Source of the DNA: Dasyornis broadbenti
Lineage: Eukaryota; Chordata; Aves; Passeriformes; Dasyornithidae
Length of the DNA stretch: 64,000 bases
NCBI GenBank assembly: GCA_013397935.1
Contig: VZRN01005622.1
Span: 858,096 to 922,095, forward strand
Reading direction: 5' to 3'
Shown here: one piece after another, positions 1 through 12,400 of the stretch
Position numbering within the stretch: the stretch's first letter is position 1
Layout of the letters: the number at the start of each line of letters is the position of its first letter
The notes under the pieces: model-generated
What the model saw: only the letters and a program-made list of their open reading frames with translations
Databases searched by the model: none
Told to the model about the DNA's origin: nothing
Made by a program: the position numbers and the translations under genes

Positions 1-258
1 GAATATTGCACATACCTGACACCATGCGCCTGGAAAACCATTTCCACACAGTATCATTCAATCCAAACGAGTTAGATAAATAAACCTGCCACAACAATTC
101 TTTCCCTACCCATGTGATGATAAACACCACCACATGCAAGGCAAGACAAGCAGCGAATGCAGGAAATGCCTTGTTCTGGAGGAGAAGCATCTCAGCAAAC
201 AACAGCAGCACAAACTACAGCTACATCATCTGCTGGAGAAACCTTGGCAAGTGACAAC
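1..258. other. DCAF6: DCAF6 intron beyond exon 11
   Basis: Minus-strand intron sequence after the 153-nt exon. The exon frame meets a stop within about 30 nt of the donor, in line with intron. I see no further exon before the window edge. Confidence 0.7.
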
Positions 259-411
259 CTGATGCCTGAGGGTCCTGTGAGGAGCCCTGAGAGGAGGAGG
301 GCTGTGGTGCAGAACCCTCAGCTAGCTCTCGCTGTCTCTGCTGTTCTGCCTTCTTAAGCCTCAGTCGCTGCAGGCCCCTACGGATTATTGCTAACTCAGG
401 TCCCATTAACT
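259..411 (-). CDS. DCAF6: DCAF6 exon 11 (153 nt), probable cassette exon
   Basis: A strong pyrimidine tract and tttgtcag acceptor precede a 153-nt open exon that takes over exactly in the phase left by exon 10. It codes for IIRRGLQRLRLKKAEQQRQR, a basic helical stretch resembling an IQ or coiled segment, then a Ser/Gln-rich tail ending Asp-Pro-Gln-Ala-Ser. It is phase 1-1 (51 codons), so inclusion or skipping keeps the frame. The donor is gttgtc, which is weak and fits regulated inclusion. The canonical human isoform as I recall it goes straight from the exon 10 peptide to an Asp-Asn-Asn-Asn sequence, so this is likely an isoform-specific exon. Splice logic is strong; family match is from memory. 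Confidence 0.78.
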
Positions 412-3400
412 CTGACAAACAGGGAGGGGGAGACAGAGAAAGGGTGTAAAGAGAGAAGCATTGATCAATCAATATACAGAACAGAGAGAAGGGGTGGGGG
501 GACTGACCAAAGAGAGAAGCAACAGATACTAAGTGCCATTACCATGAAAAAAAAAAAATTACTAACATCCAGCAATTATAAAATAGAAATATTGAAATTG
601 TTTTTTCTTCCTAAAGGCATGAATCACAGGACTTAAACATCCAGGATTCACAACCCCCTCCCCACCTCCAGCAATGAAACCATTTAACAAAGGATTATTT
701 AAGGAAAATAGATACAGCCTAGTTAAGTCAAAACAAAGCACACAACAGATGCATTCATTTTTATGTTCCTAATACACAGAACGAATGAGAATATTTGTGG
801 TGTAAAGCTATGCAACTGTGGTCTACAGGTAGGTTTTCAAAATGAACATAATACCTTCCTGATGTTACCCCAAAAAAGGTACAATTTTGATCAAAACAAA
901 CCACTGCAAAAAGTAAACTGAACTATGGAAAATGATGGCAGAACAACTAAACCAAAAAATACACTTTACTATGAACTCATTGTTAATTTCAGACATTCCC
1001 TGTGGTTGAGGATTTATAGTCTGAAAACACTGTTAAGTGGTCCTACAGAGAAAGTAGTTTATTGGATCATAAGCAATTCTTAGTATCACCCTCTTAACAG
1101 ATTATTTTTTTGAGGCTTCACCATTTCCACCATTTTGCCTTTATTCATTTGCCAGTTAAACTATTTTAGCATATAAAGTTCATTGCCTGATTACCAGTAC
1201 TTTTGCAAACTGCTACAAAATGAGGTGTCCAAGCAATTGTTTATTCTTTCCATGCCCCTTGCAGATTTCCTCCACTCAAACAAGTGCTGTGGGGCAAGTG
1301 CTTCTCTTTAAATAATACAGATTGTGTCTTTAATAGCAGTGGCTGAATTACACTGAAATGTTAAAATGCTAGAGAGCATTACACTGGCATGGAGCCTTTC
1401 AGCCAGGCAAAAAGCTTAACAAATATTCTGTAACCCTTATCCACACAGTGAAACAAGCAAATCTTAAATTTTCTTTCATAAAGAGAAACAAACCCCAAGC
1501 CAGAATCCAAAAATTGGAAAGTTAGTGGCAAGGGCCAGTTAATATTGAATGGTCATGAGGTTTAATGTCCTCAGTCTAGTAGCACTTCTGGGAAAAGCAT
1601 CCTCTCAGCTTATGGTTGATAAGGTGTAACAAAAATAAAAAGATATGGTTCCTAAAAGGAATATAGCATTAAAGATATTTGCTATGAATAGATTTCACGT
1701 ACCAAAAACATTTATGGAAATAAAAACTCCAAACAGTCTAGAGAATGCTTTTAAGGGAATTTCAGTGATGCCTAAAATTGCCATTTTCAGTACTTGCTGC
1801 TGATTCAGTTCCACTCAGTTCAGAGCCAGTCACAATTTAAGATGTAACAAGAACTACAATACCAAATGTAAAAGATAGCTGCTATCCTGGCTATGTTCAG
1901 TGACAACACCTTTTAATGTATTCCAGAATATCTAAGCAAATGTTTATTTTGCCAGCAAATGGAGTGAGGAAATAGAAATAAATTTAAAAACCCAATTATT
2001 GTCACGTTCCCATTCAAAATTTAAAAGCAGTTACCTTATATCAGAACACATATTAGGGTTAAGCTTTGTATTAATTAGCTACTTGCCTCTGTGCATCCCC
2101 TCTCAATGGTGCCTATGTTAACTGGAATTTTATTTATGAGAAAAATCATATTATATTTTACTGTTTGATGTACCTGATGTTTATTAGTGGTTTAAAACAT
2201 TAGCATCTTAAAACTAGTATACAAAAATGAAAGGTTTACACTGAACGGCCCGAGCAGGGCAAGAAAATACCTTTACTGTATTTTTCCTTAGGGACAAGCG
2301 TGACAATCTCCAGCAATTGTTCTCATTATATAAAACATATATAAAAATCATTCAGATAAATTGGCAGTAACAGGCTACTGAGATTTTGCACTGGTTTTGT
2401 TGTTTAATTGTAATTTCAGTGTTCAAACTTCTAGAATATGCATTCTGCTAAAGAGACCTATCCCAACAAGCTCCAGCATGAAACCATTTTTGTACTGGAC
2501 TCTATTTTGAACAAGTAGTTCATCTCTTAATAATTTAAAAAGTAATTCAGATGTAGAAGCTCAAATGCTCACGACATGACACATTTTCTGGAACACCAAA
2601 CCAACAGCACGTTTGAAGTGTGATACCTATGGCAAAGGGGTTGCTTTTTTAAACACAGGACTACCACAAGTGTCCATGTTCGGTGCAGAAATCTGTAGAA
2701 ATGATTTATGGAAAGTTGTTTACAAGCCTGGGTTAGGAATTCATGCTCTGATTCTAAAGAAGTAATTTCCTGAAAACATATTCTTCATTTGCTGACTCTT
2801 TGCTACAATATTCAAACTTGTCTCTGCCATGACTTTATACAAAATGGTGGTTGAAAACCTCTTTCTTTCCTCTTCCATTTTCCAGAAGGCCTCCCCAGTC
2901 ATCCATCTCTCACAACACACCTCTATCTGGGCTTCCTACTCAGCCCCACTGTATTTAAACTGCTATTCCTATCAGCACTTTCCCTATCCTGTCACCCCAA
3001 AAAAGCAGATTTTATTCACCTTTAAATGCTAGTGAACAAGCTCAGGAGTCCTGTCCTTGATGCAGAGTGCAGTGTTTGCAGAGAGATTTATAGACTACAG
3101 AGTGAGAGTGAATAAAAGCTCACAACTGAGCACAGCCATGGGTTACCCAGGGTACATAAACACTGCAAAATGTTTATTTTGGCCAACCCAGCCTGCTCGT
3201 TCATAAACCCAGTGCTACCCCTCTGCCAGGACCTGCTCCCTCTGCCCAGGAGCTTCCCCTCTCCCTGAACCTACCCATGTTACCCAAAAACTTGTTTTAC
3301 AGTCACTCCAGTGTCCCTTTTGCTCTGCTTCTGAAACAGGATGTTTATTAGGTGTGCAAACACCTTGTACTATTGAATTTACGCCTGCAGGAGTCCTGTA

Positions 3401-6400
3401 GACAATTTTAAGCAGCCGATCTGACACTCTGCTTAGGTTTAGTCAAAGGATCTATCAAATATTACATAGCAAATTAAAAAGTATCCACTGTCTGTCAACA
3501 AAACAACCAACACTACCCTGTTCACAACTAAATGTATGGGGAGTCTGAAGTCCAGAGTAGCACTGGGAAAGAGGAAATGCTCTTAGAGAAGAGCTGGATT
3601 ATGAAATAACTTCAGCTTCATGCTAGCAGAATAAACTTTTGCTTAGAAATTCAAGCAGATTCAGAGAAAAAGATCTTCCTGGTCAGCACAGATTCCTTAA
3701 AATGTAGACTGGAAAATGTATCACAATTCCAGAAATGCTCTCTGGTGCATTATCTTTATGAAACTCACAAAGTTTCAATAACATAGCTTGAAGCAATTAT
3801 TTTCAAAATGGTAGATACTCTCCTGGCCACTCTAAGTTCCAGAATATACCATGTGCTTTTGAAATAAATAAATATATCAAAATGAACCTTTGGTAATGGT
3901 ACCTGTGTTCTTTGATGGCCATCCTCCTAGACCAGAGACAGTGAAGTTAAATTGGGTTGTACTGAATTAGAGACCCCTTAATCATCTTCTTGTGTGTGTA
4001 TTGGGAAAAAAACTTATGATTGCAGCAAGCTGACATCAATATTAATAAAAATCATAAGTGACTAAAAGTCTCTGATACTAAATAAACTTTTTAGCATTTT
4101 CTAAATTTCCTGTGTGTATTGCCATTCTTCTGCTCACTGTTTATTATCTCTAAATAAGTATCAGACTAATTGCAAGGTTTAAAAAGCAAAAATTACGTTT
4201 TATGAATTTCAACTCATGTCTTCATGTTCTGTCTTTCAGATACTCATCATTTCTCACCTGTCCCAAAGATTTTGGCTGCAGCAGCCACAATACATTGAAT
4301 GACACACTCTTCCCTGGGAAATCACCATCCCTCCTGTATTCCAGAATATCAAATTTAAGACCTGAAGATGCTATCAGTACCTTTTCTAAAGAAAAAGAGC
4401 TTGACTTTTTTTCAGCAGAATCTATATAAGACAAAAGGTCTAAACCTGTCAGGTTCAGGTCACATCAGCCTTTCGCCTATACCTGTGAGGCGTAGAAATT
4501 TCACTTTAAAAAAGTAAAAACAAACTGTTGTGAAAATATTCCACTCTAAAGGCTGTGGCATCTTTTTCTGCATTGGGATGGAAACGGTCAAGTCAAAGCT
4601 TAAGGTTCCCTGTAAGTACCCAAACTCATTTCTGACATTCTGACAGCAGAATATACTTCCTTCTTTTTCCCCCAAGAAGACTGTTTAGTCTCTATTAAAT
4701 ACAGATGAGCTTCTTCAAGATATACAAACTTGAATATCAATATGTGGTATAATTTATTAATTAATGAAATGTCATGCCAGGTGAGCCCTGTTTATCCAAA
4801 CACTTTTGAGAAGCTAAAACCCGACATTGCTGACTGAAATGTTGAGGATGGAGGTTCCTAGTGCAGGAGACATTCCCTGCTTCCCCTGATTATAACAGGC
4901 ACAGGTTCTGCTATTCATTGCACTGATGCTGCTACAGCCAAATCACAGTGGGAGAGGGCCAGATGTTACTGACACTTCATGAAGACAACAGTAAGTTTAT
5001 GAAAAAATAAGCAAAAAATTTTTATTTCTACTTCAAAATACGATACTGGTAATCCCCTTGGAAATGTCTTTTTCAGACAAATGTAGAGAGTTGATAGTTT
5101 TACTTTCTTTAAACCACAGCTCCAACCACTTGGTATCTATAAAACACCTAAGTCTCATTAAGGATGTGCAAGGAAGAAAAAAGATGAAGATCCATTACCC
5201 AAAATATCCTAAAAGAGAATCGTTTCTTATTGAAAGCATTTTTGATAAACAATGACAAGATGGATTTCTTCTCACCAGACTGATGCAGCACAGGCTGAGT
5301 TGAGGCCCCTAAAGAAGGCCTTTGTTCGTTATCAGGAGAGGACAGTAACGAAGTTGAAGGGGGACTTTCTGTTGAAGATGATGTTGAAGGAGCTGGAGCT
5401 GACATGGTAGAAGAGGAAGATGATGGAAGTTGCTCAGAACCATCTACCTCCATTGCCGTTTCTGATTCTCTACTAGGTGGCATGTTATTAGTAGCAGGAG
5501 CATCTGTCCGATTAGTCCCACCTTTGATTAAAAATAAAACAAAAGAGCAAGAAAAAGAGCTCAAAAGTAAACTTACTCAGCCTCTAAAGATCCCTCTGCA
5601 TTACCATTCCTATGGCAAATAAATGTGCTCAGTTCTTCAATGCACCAAAATTTTGTTTACACCTAGGAAAGGCTGATATTGCAAGGCTGCACATCCACTA
5701 TAAACACAATTTCTGTTGTAATCATTGTTGAAAAGAAGGAAATCACCTCTGGACCGTGATCTTCCTCGTCCTCGATTGCTCTGTGCAACTTCACTGGCTT
5801 CTTCAAACCATCTTGACAGCATGTCTGACATCCTCTGCATCAGAGACACATTGGGACTCTGCTCCCCTGTAGCACAAGTAATGCTGAAATTTTATTTACC
5901 AGTTTACCAAAGAGTACCTTCCCCCCACTCACTTCTTCCCGGAATGGAGACCACTCCTTCCACCTCCTTGTCTGGCAAGAAAGGAAGCTTTTCCACTTGA
6001 TCCCAATGCCCCTGTCTATACTTATTTCCACACTAAATGTCTCTAACCCTCTGCTGGGATCCCTCATTCCCCTCCTGCACCTCAAGCTGAGGAGCTCTGA
6101 CCTTAAAACACAAAAAATGGAATTGCAACAGCCAGAGAAAACAGACAAAAGGTGGTTAATGATGCCATAGGAAATATTATCAGTAGGATCAACAAAAGGA
6201 TTACAGAAGCTCACATGCAACAGAACAGATTGTAAAGGAAGAGATGTTTCTTCTAATGTTTCTAATCCAGTAAATCCAAATACTGCAGGAGCAACAAAGA
6301 CTAAGGTAAGAGACAGGCTCATGTTCTCTCCCTAAACAGCACCTCCTACTGCCTGTGTCAGGTACAGAATCCTAGACACTACAGACACTTCTGTGCTAGT

Positions 6401-9400
6401 TTGGGGAATCAGAAAAATGAGAACACCTGCACAGAAAATCTGGAAAGGGATATTGTAGGCAGAAAAGGCAGAAAGATGTAAGGGAACTAGAATCAAATAC
6501 TTGGAACACCACAGTTTGTCAGATTTAAACAGAAATACATTATTAGATGTAAAGTGAGATGAGTGACAAAGGATCCTCTGTCCTGCTTTTGTAACCCGTT
6601 TTTTGACACCCAAGCAATGCTTTGGAAATGCCGCATTTACTTAAATCTCAAGCAATTGAGCAATATATTATAAACATGAAAATATAAGCATAAAAATTAG
6701 CCACCTAGTGTTACTAAATGACATAAAAATGAAAGGTATAATATTAGAATCCTGTTGCTTTCAATTCCAGTTCCCTAATGTAACCATCAAAGAGCATTTC
6801 ATTTGTAATTGTGACTGTATGTGAGGTGTGAGTACAAAAAAAGTGTTTGTGTTAATCCCTGCGCGATGACAATGAACTAAGCTCTCCTTTACTTGAATCA
6901 GCCTAACTGAAGCGATATAATTTTCCTGCTAATAATATTTTCAATTTTCAAAATCACTGTACAATAGCAGTTCTGTGTTAAACTCTAAGAAAACCACCTT
7001 AAGCCTTGGCTTATTGTTAAAACAATGACAATCTGAAACACATATTTTGGGAGTACTTAAGAACAAATGGAAAATAAACCAACAAAAAAATCCCAAACCA
7101 AAATACAAAAACCAACAAAACACAGCAGCAGAGACAACAACCCCTCTCCAACTGCAAATGCTTTTACCATCTCTCTCTCTCTCACTCTCAGGCCTTGCTC
7201 TTGGCCCAGTATCCGACCAATCCCCTCTGAGCCGCAGACGTTTAACAGGAGGCTGGCGTAACTGGGGGAGAGAAAAAAAGAGAAAAAAGCATTACACAGC
7301 TATTTATGTTCTACAGTACAGGATTCTAAGCCTAAATATAAATGCAATATCTTAATTTTTTCTTAAGTCACCTAAATTCGCATCTGTCACCAAAAACCGG
7401 AATGTCAGCCTTATGTTCAGATCAACCATGAATAAGCACAACACTTATCAACAAAATGCATGAGGTTTAGCTTCACAGCCTAAATCAATGACTCCCAGAA
7501 CTAATGCAGCTTTTATTTTATACTAACTGTATTATGCTAATCGAATCTTTCTACAGTGACCAATAATAATTAACGTTTTCTGGAATTAAGCCTGAATTCT
7601 GCAGAAATATTCGCCTCTTCACATTAAAAACTATATGGGAGTTTCAGTTTAATGAAATGTGGACTTGCAATTAAGCAAAAGGAAAAAACAATCAGACATT
7701 AACAAAAAAAAGAGGAAAATTTATGCAAATAAACTGCAGTTTATTTTTTCACCTATTTTCTTTTTGATTTTTGTAACACTTTTTTTTGCAGCAGGAAGTG
7801 TAAAACAATCACTAAATGGGTAGCGTTACTTTCAGCACCTTCAAGAGAAACAGGGAGTGCTTTGCTTGTTTAGAAGGGCAGTTCAGAGCTTGAAATCAAG
7901 TGTATTGGCTGGATATTTCTGGCCTTAACAAAAAAAAAGAAAACAACCAAAAAACCCAACCGAAAAACAACCAACCAACCAATTGTGTTGACAATTTTAA
8001 ACTAAATGCAAAGGCCTTGTGGTGAAAGCAATATCAAAGTGTTAACTTTCATGACTCCACCAGCAGATTTAGGAAGAAGTCTTTACATTCCTTCTACTCT
8101 ATACAACTTTAAGCCAAGCTGAAATAAAAATACCCATGCAACAACTCTCAGGGATAACAACAAGGACAAAGAAAAGCATTTAAAAGCAAAATCATGCTGT
8201 ATTGCTGACTAGCAAAACACATCACATAAAACGTGTTGGAAAATGTATAAAAATGGCTTCAAACAGATTCTAAGAAAAAGAAGGAAATGTCAACATCACA
8301 CTTCTCACAGCAAAGAGGAAAGAGAAACCATCATCATTATCATCACATTGATCCTGCAGGTGAGGACAGCAGGGTGCTGACGATTTGTTGTGAACTCCCT
8401 TATGGCCTCAGACTAAAGATAAGAGCTCGGGATACAGAGTTTGTGAAAGGGTGAGCAAAACACTGGGAAAAAAAGAAGTGGATGGTTGGGGAGTGGAAAG
8501 AAAGAGACAAAACAACTTCACTGTAGTTAAAGGCTTTTTTTTATATATATTGATAAGAAAATTTAGACTGGAAGGGTCAGCATCATTGTAACTGAGTCTG
8601 AGTTTTGAAAATGTTAATACTGCTCAGTAACAGTGGCTCAGCTCCTTGATCTAAACATCTTGTATTCCCTTATCTGTCATGAAATGATAACTTTTAACAA
8701 GGAGTATTAACATTTGATTTCAAGGAATATGCTTCTCATGGCATGAAAAATAACAGAACATAAACCTCAATTACAAGAGTGACCCGCCACCCTTGCTGGT
8801 ATTAAACCCAAGGTTCAGGCAGCTGCCTTCTCACCTCTACAAGAGGGAAACCAGACAAGAAAGAAAACCAGAGTGACAAAATACAAGAAATAAATACATA
8901 CATCAATAAGAATGTACTAAAAATACACAATTTTTGCAACAATCTACTTATCATGCCTCAGTCTGTGACCAGCAACATTATTTTCAGATTAAAGGGAAAC
9001 ACAACTGATGGTATTTCTTGTGTGCAGCACGTTAAAAACCGTAAAACATGAAAGGAGGTCATCTTAATCACTTGCCTCTTCCCTTCTCTCTTCTGCAGAA
9101 GGGACTTTAAGTTCTCGTGCTGTGTCATCCTTGGGATCAAACAAGTAAATGTAATCTGAGGAGTAGCTCACAAGGATCTCTTGGCCATCTTCACTGTAAC
9201 ACAGGGATGTTACTCTGCAGGATTTGTTGTTGAGATGAGGAGGGACAAAACGTGCCACCATTCCAACAGTGCCCCTGCCAGCATAATTCCCTTTATTAAA
9301 AAAAAAAAAAAAAAAAGGGGTAAGGAGAGAGTGGAGGAAGAAAAAAATTACACATTTACTACCGCGAATTTTCAACAGCTTCAATACACCCCTTATTTAA

Positions 9401-12400
9401 TATCCAACAAAAGATAATCAGGGAAAAGCTAAAGCTATGTACCCTTCAGTTTCTGCATTAAATTTGATCTGAAGATTGACATATCAGATTTTACTGTCTT
9501 TTCTATTTTTGTTTACAAATGCTACATACATTACCAAAAAAAAAAAAAAAATGAAAACACACACACAAACATATAAACGTATCACATACCCACCACACGT
9601 ATGCATGCTATCTGTCAAACGTAGTACAAATGGAAATTTTAGAACCAAAAAACACTTACAAAGCAATAACGCAAATCTATATCTACAAACAAATGAGAAA
9701 GGAATTCATTACATGAAACTAAAAATTTAAGGTATACATCTCTTTTCTATGCAACTTTTTAAAAAAATACTAATTTTTCTTCGAGACATAATAACACCAT
9801 CACTTTGAAACTGCAGAACTATAAAGTACAGTTACCATGCTTTCCTGATCACTCATTCTAATCCAAACACTAAAACAGTCTTAAATTCTAGAACTACAAG
9901 TTTGTGATCAGATAGAAGTTACCCATAAGAAGCTCTAACAGTGAGAAAAACAGACTGTTCCAAAAGCTCCTAAATTGACATGAAACTGTTTCCTACATGG
10001 CAGAAATGATAAAATGAAAATCAAGTTTGCCCACTGGACACGGAATGCTTCACCTCTTAAAAAACACAAAAAACAAAAAAACTCCACACAAATCCAAACA
10101 TGCAACAGAACACTACACCGATGTTTAAAAAAAAACCAAAAAACAACAAACAAACAAAAAAAAGAACCTGTCTTTAAAATGTTGTCTTTTCTCCCCTTTG
10201 CTCTCCAGGCCAACACACCCAAATTCACCTTATTCCTCTACTGTACAATACGAGAGCACACACAGAGAACATTTTAGTCAGCCCCCAGATCTGTTTCCAG
10301 GCACTTCTCACGGAATTTTTACAAACCACAGTTCCCAGAGAAGGAAGCTACACTTCCTGCAGCGTTACAGGGGAGTCATTCACCATCTATTTTGAAAACA
10401 ACCCGAATTTGGCACTGCCAATGGGTGTTAATGCTCCCTGCACAGCGTGGTTCCTACCTGTTGCCCTTGTGCCAAGCATTCTCCTGTCGTAGATCCTCAC
10501 TGAGCTGTCAGAACACCCCACAGCCAGGTAGTAGGGGATGGGGGGACAAATAGCAACAGAGGTGGCAGCACGACGACAGTTTATTAAAATATCCTGGAAC
10601 ACACAAAAATGCAGCATTGAAATAATAGCTCTAAAAATGTGAAGTATAATTCTATTTTTTTTTTTTTTTCCTTAAAATGTTTACTTCAGGGCACAGGCCC
10701 CTCCCTTAGTCGAGGAGATTTTGAGAAAATAGTTCTGGCCCTGTGAAGATAGATCACAAATGTGTTATCAGAAAAGCCACTGCACAGAAGGAAAACTATC
10801 AGAGAAAGAAAACTGTCAGAAAAACAGCTAAAAAAGAGACCAAGCCAAAACAAAAACACAGGAACAAACATTTAAGAATAGATAAGCTAAAAATTCAGAT
10901 TTATAAACTATCTTGCACCTTGGATTTTCTTATGGAAAAACCATAACTGTGGAGGCGGAAGAATACTAAATATGCAGAAACAGTTTAAATTCATTAAAAG
11001 ATCAGAACAGGTTCCATCTAGAGGCAGAAAAAAAAAAAATTAAGAAACCCCTAGAACTGGTAAATATGCATGAAGCTGAACAAAATTAATCAAGACTAGC
11101 AATACATACTTCGGTAGTTTTTCTCCAATTCAGTATTAAAATTGTTTCTAAAATCCAAACACAGTGGACACCACCAACACCTTTACCTTCTAGGGAGTAA
11201 CACCAGTGATCTAATTAATTCATTACCAAATCTTTGCTTAGAGAGCAACAAAGGATGCTCAACAACCCAAGGCTGCAAATGATTCTCAAGGCTCATTTTT
11301 AGCCTCCAGTTCTGCACTCTACAGTATCAGTGTAAACCAGACCAAGAGATTCAATTTCAGAAAATACAATCTTTTCTACCATATCTGAAGCCTCACACCA
11401 AAGCTTATAAAATAAAAAATGCCAAAGGAGATATTAAAACTAAAGAAGAAAAATAAAAAAAGACTCCTTAAACTTTTATTGTTTCTTGGGAAACACACTG
11501 TCATCTCCACCAACGACTCTGAAATCTATTATTTTTAAAAGCTTTACCACAATTCATACCCTATGATTGTGTGATGCACAGCTCTACATTCAGGACATCT
11601 TTATTAAAAGATTATTATTCAAGTCATCTTTATTAAAAGATTTCATTCTTACATCTTTACAATCTTCCTTTGTGCAGCTTGTTTTGATGCGAGTATCAAA
11701 CCATCTCACGGTGCCATCCTCGCCACAAGAGAGGAAAGTGTAGGGATCATTTGGTACTGTCATAATCTGCTCAAAAGAAAGAAAGTAAAAATGAGATTAA
11801 TCAGACCTCCAGAAATAGCACTAATTTAAAATTAAAAGCATCAATATTTTGAGCAGCACTAATGGAATTTGGACTCAAGTCAAGCTTTCCAATGAATTAA
11901 TGAAGAAAACTGAAAAACTGATGATGTTTCTTCATTTTCAAGAAAATGTTTGAACTACTGAAGTCAAAGGAAACTTTTAAATGCCACGTAAGATTACACA
12001 TCTATAGGTCAAAGTTAACAGTTATTTCTAGTCTCTTTTAATACACAACATACATTTACTGCAATCACTTTTCAGATAACTTATCAGCTTGCTGCAATAA
12101 CTCAACAAAAGCTCAGTTTATTCTCTATCAACTAAGAAAAGACAATTACAAAGTCCTCAGAAGTCTGAATGCCTTGAAAATACTACATGGCTTTTATTCC
12201 CATTGGGCCATTCCTTTACATTCTAAGTAGTTCCCTGCAGCAAGTCTGCATTAAAGGCTGTTACTAACCTACCCCCTGCAATTTTCTGGGTTTTGGGGTT
12301 CTTTTTAAGATAGCACTATATTGAACCATTTTCCTAAGCTCAGCCCTTCTCCAACTAGGGATGACTCTGATGAAGTCTCACAGGAATGGCTTCACTCAAG

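Noticed and set aside
5148..5275. Continuation of the exon 10 open frame past 5276
   Set aside because: A gtgaga donor lies at the point where family similarity ends, and the next exon at 411 continues in the right phase; treated as intron.
5840..6322. 160-codon open frame on the minus strand
   Set aside because: It overlaps DCAF6 exon 9 in another frame and has no recognisable domain or splice support; chance open frame in an intron.
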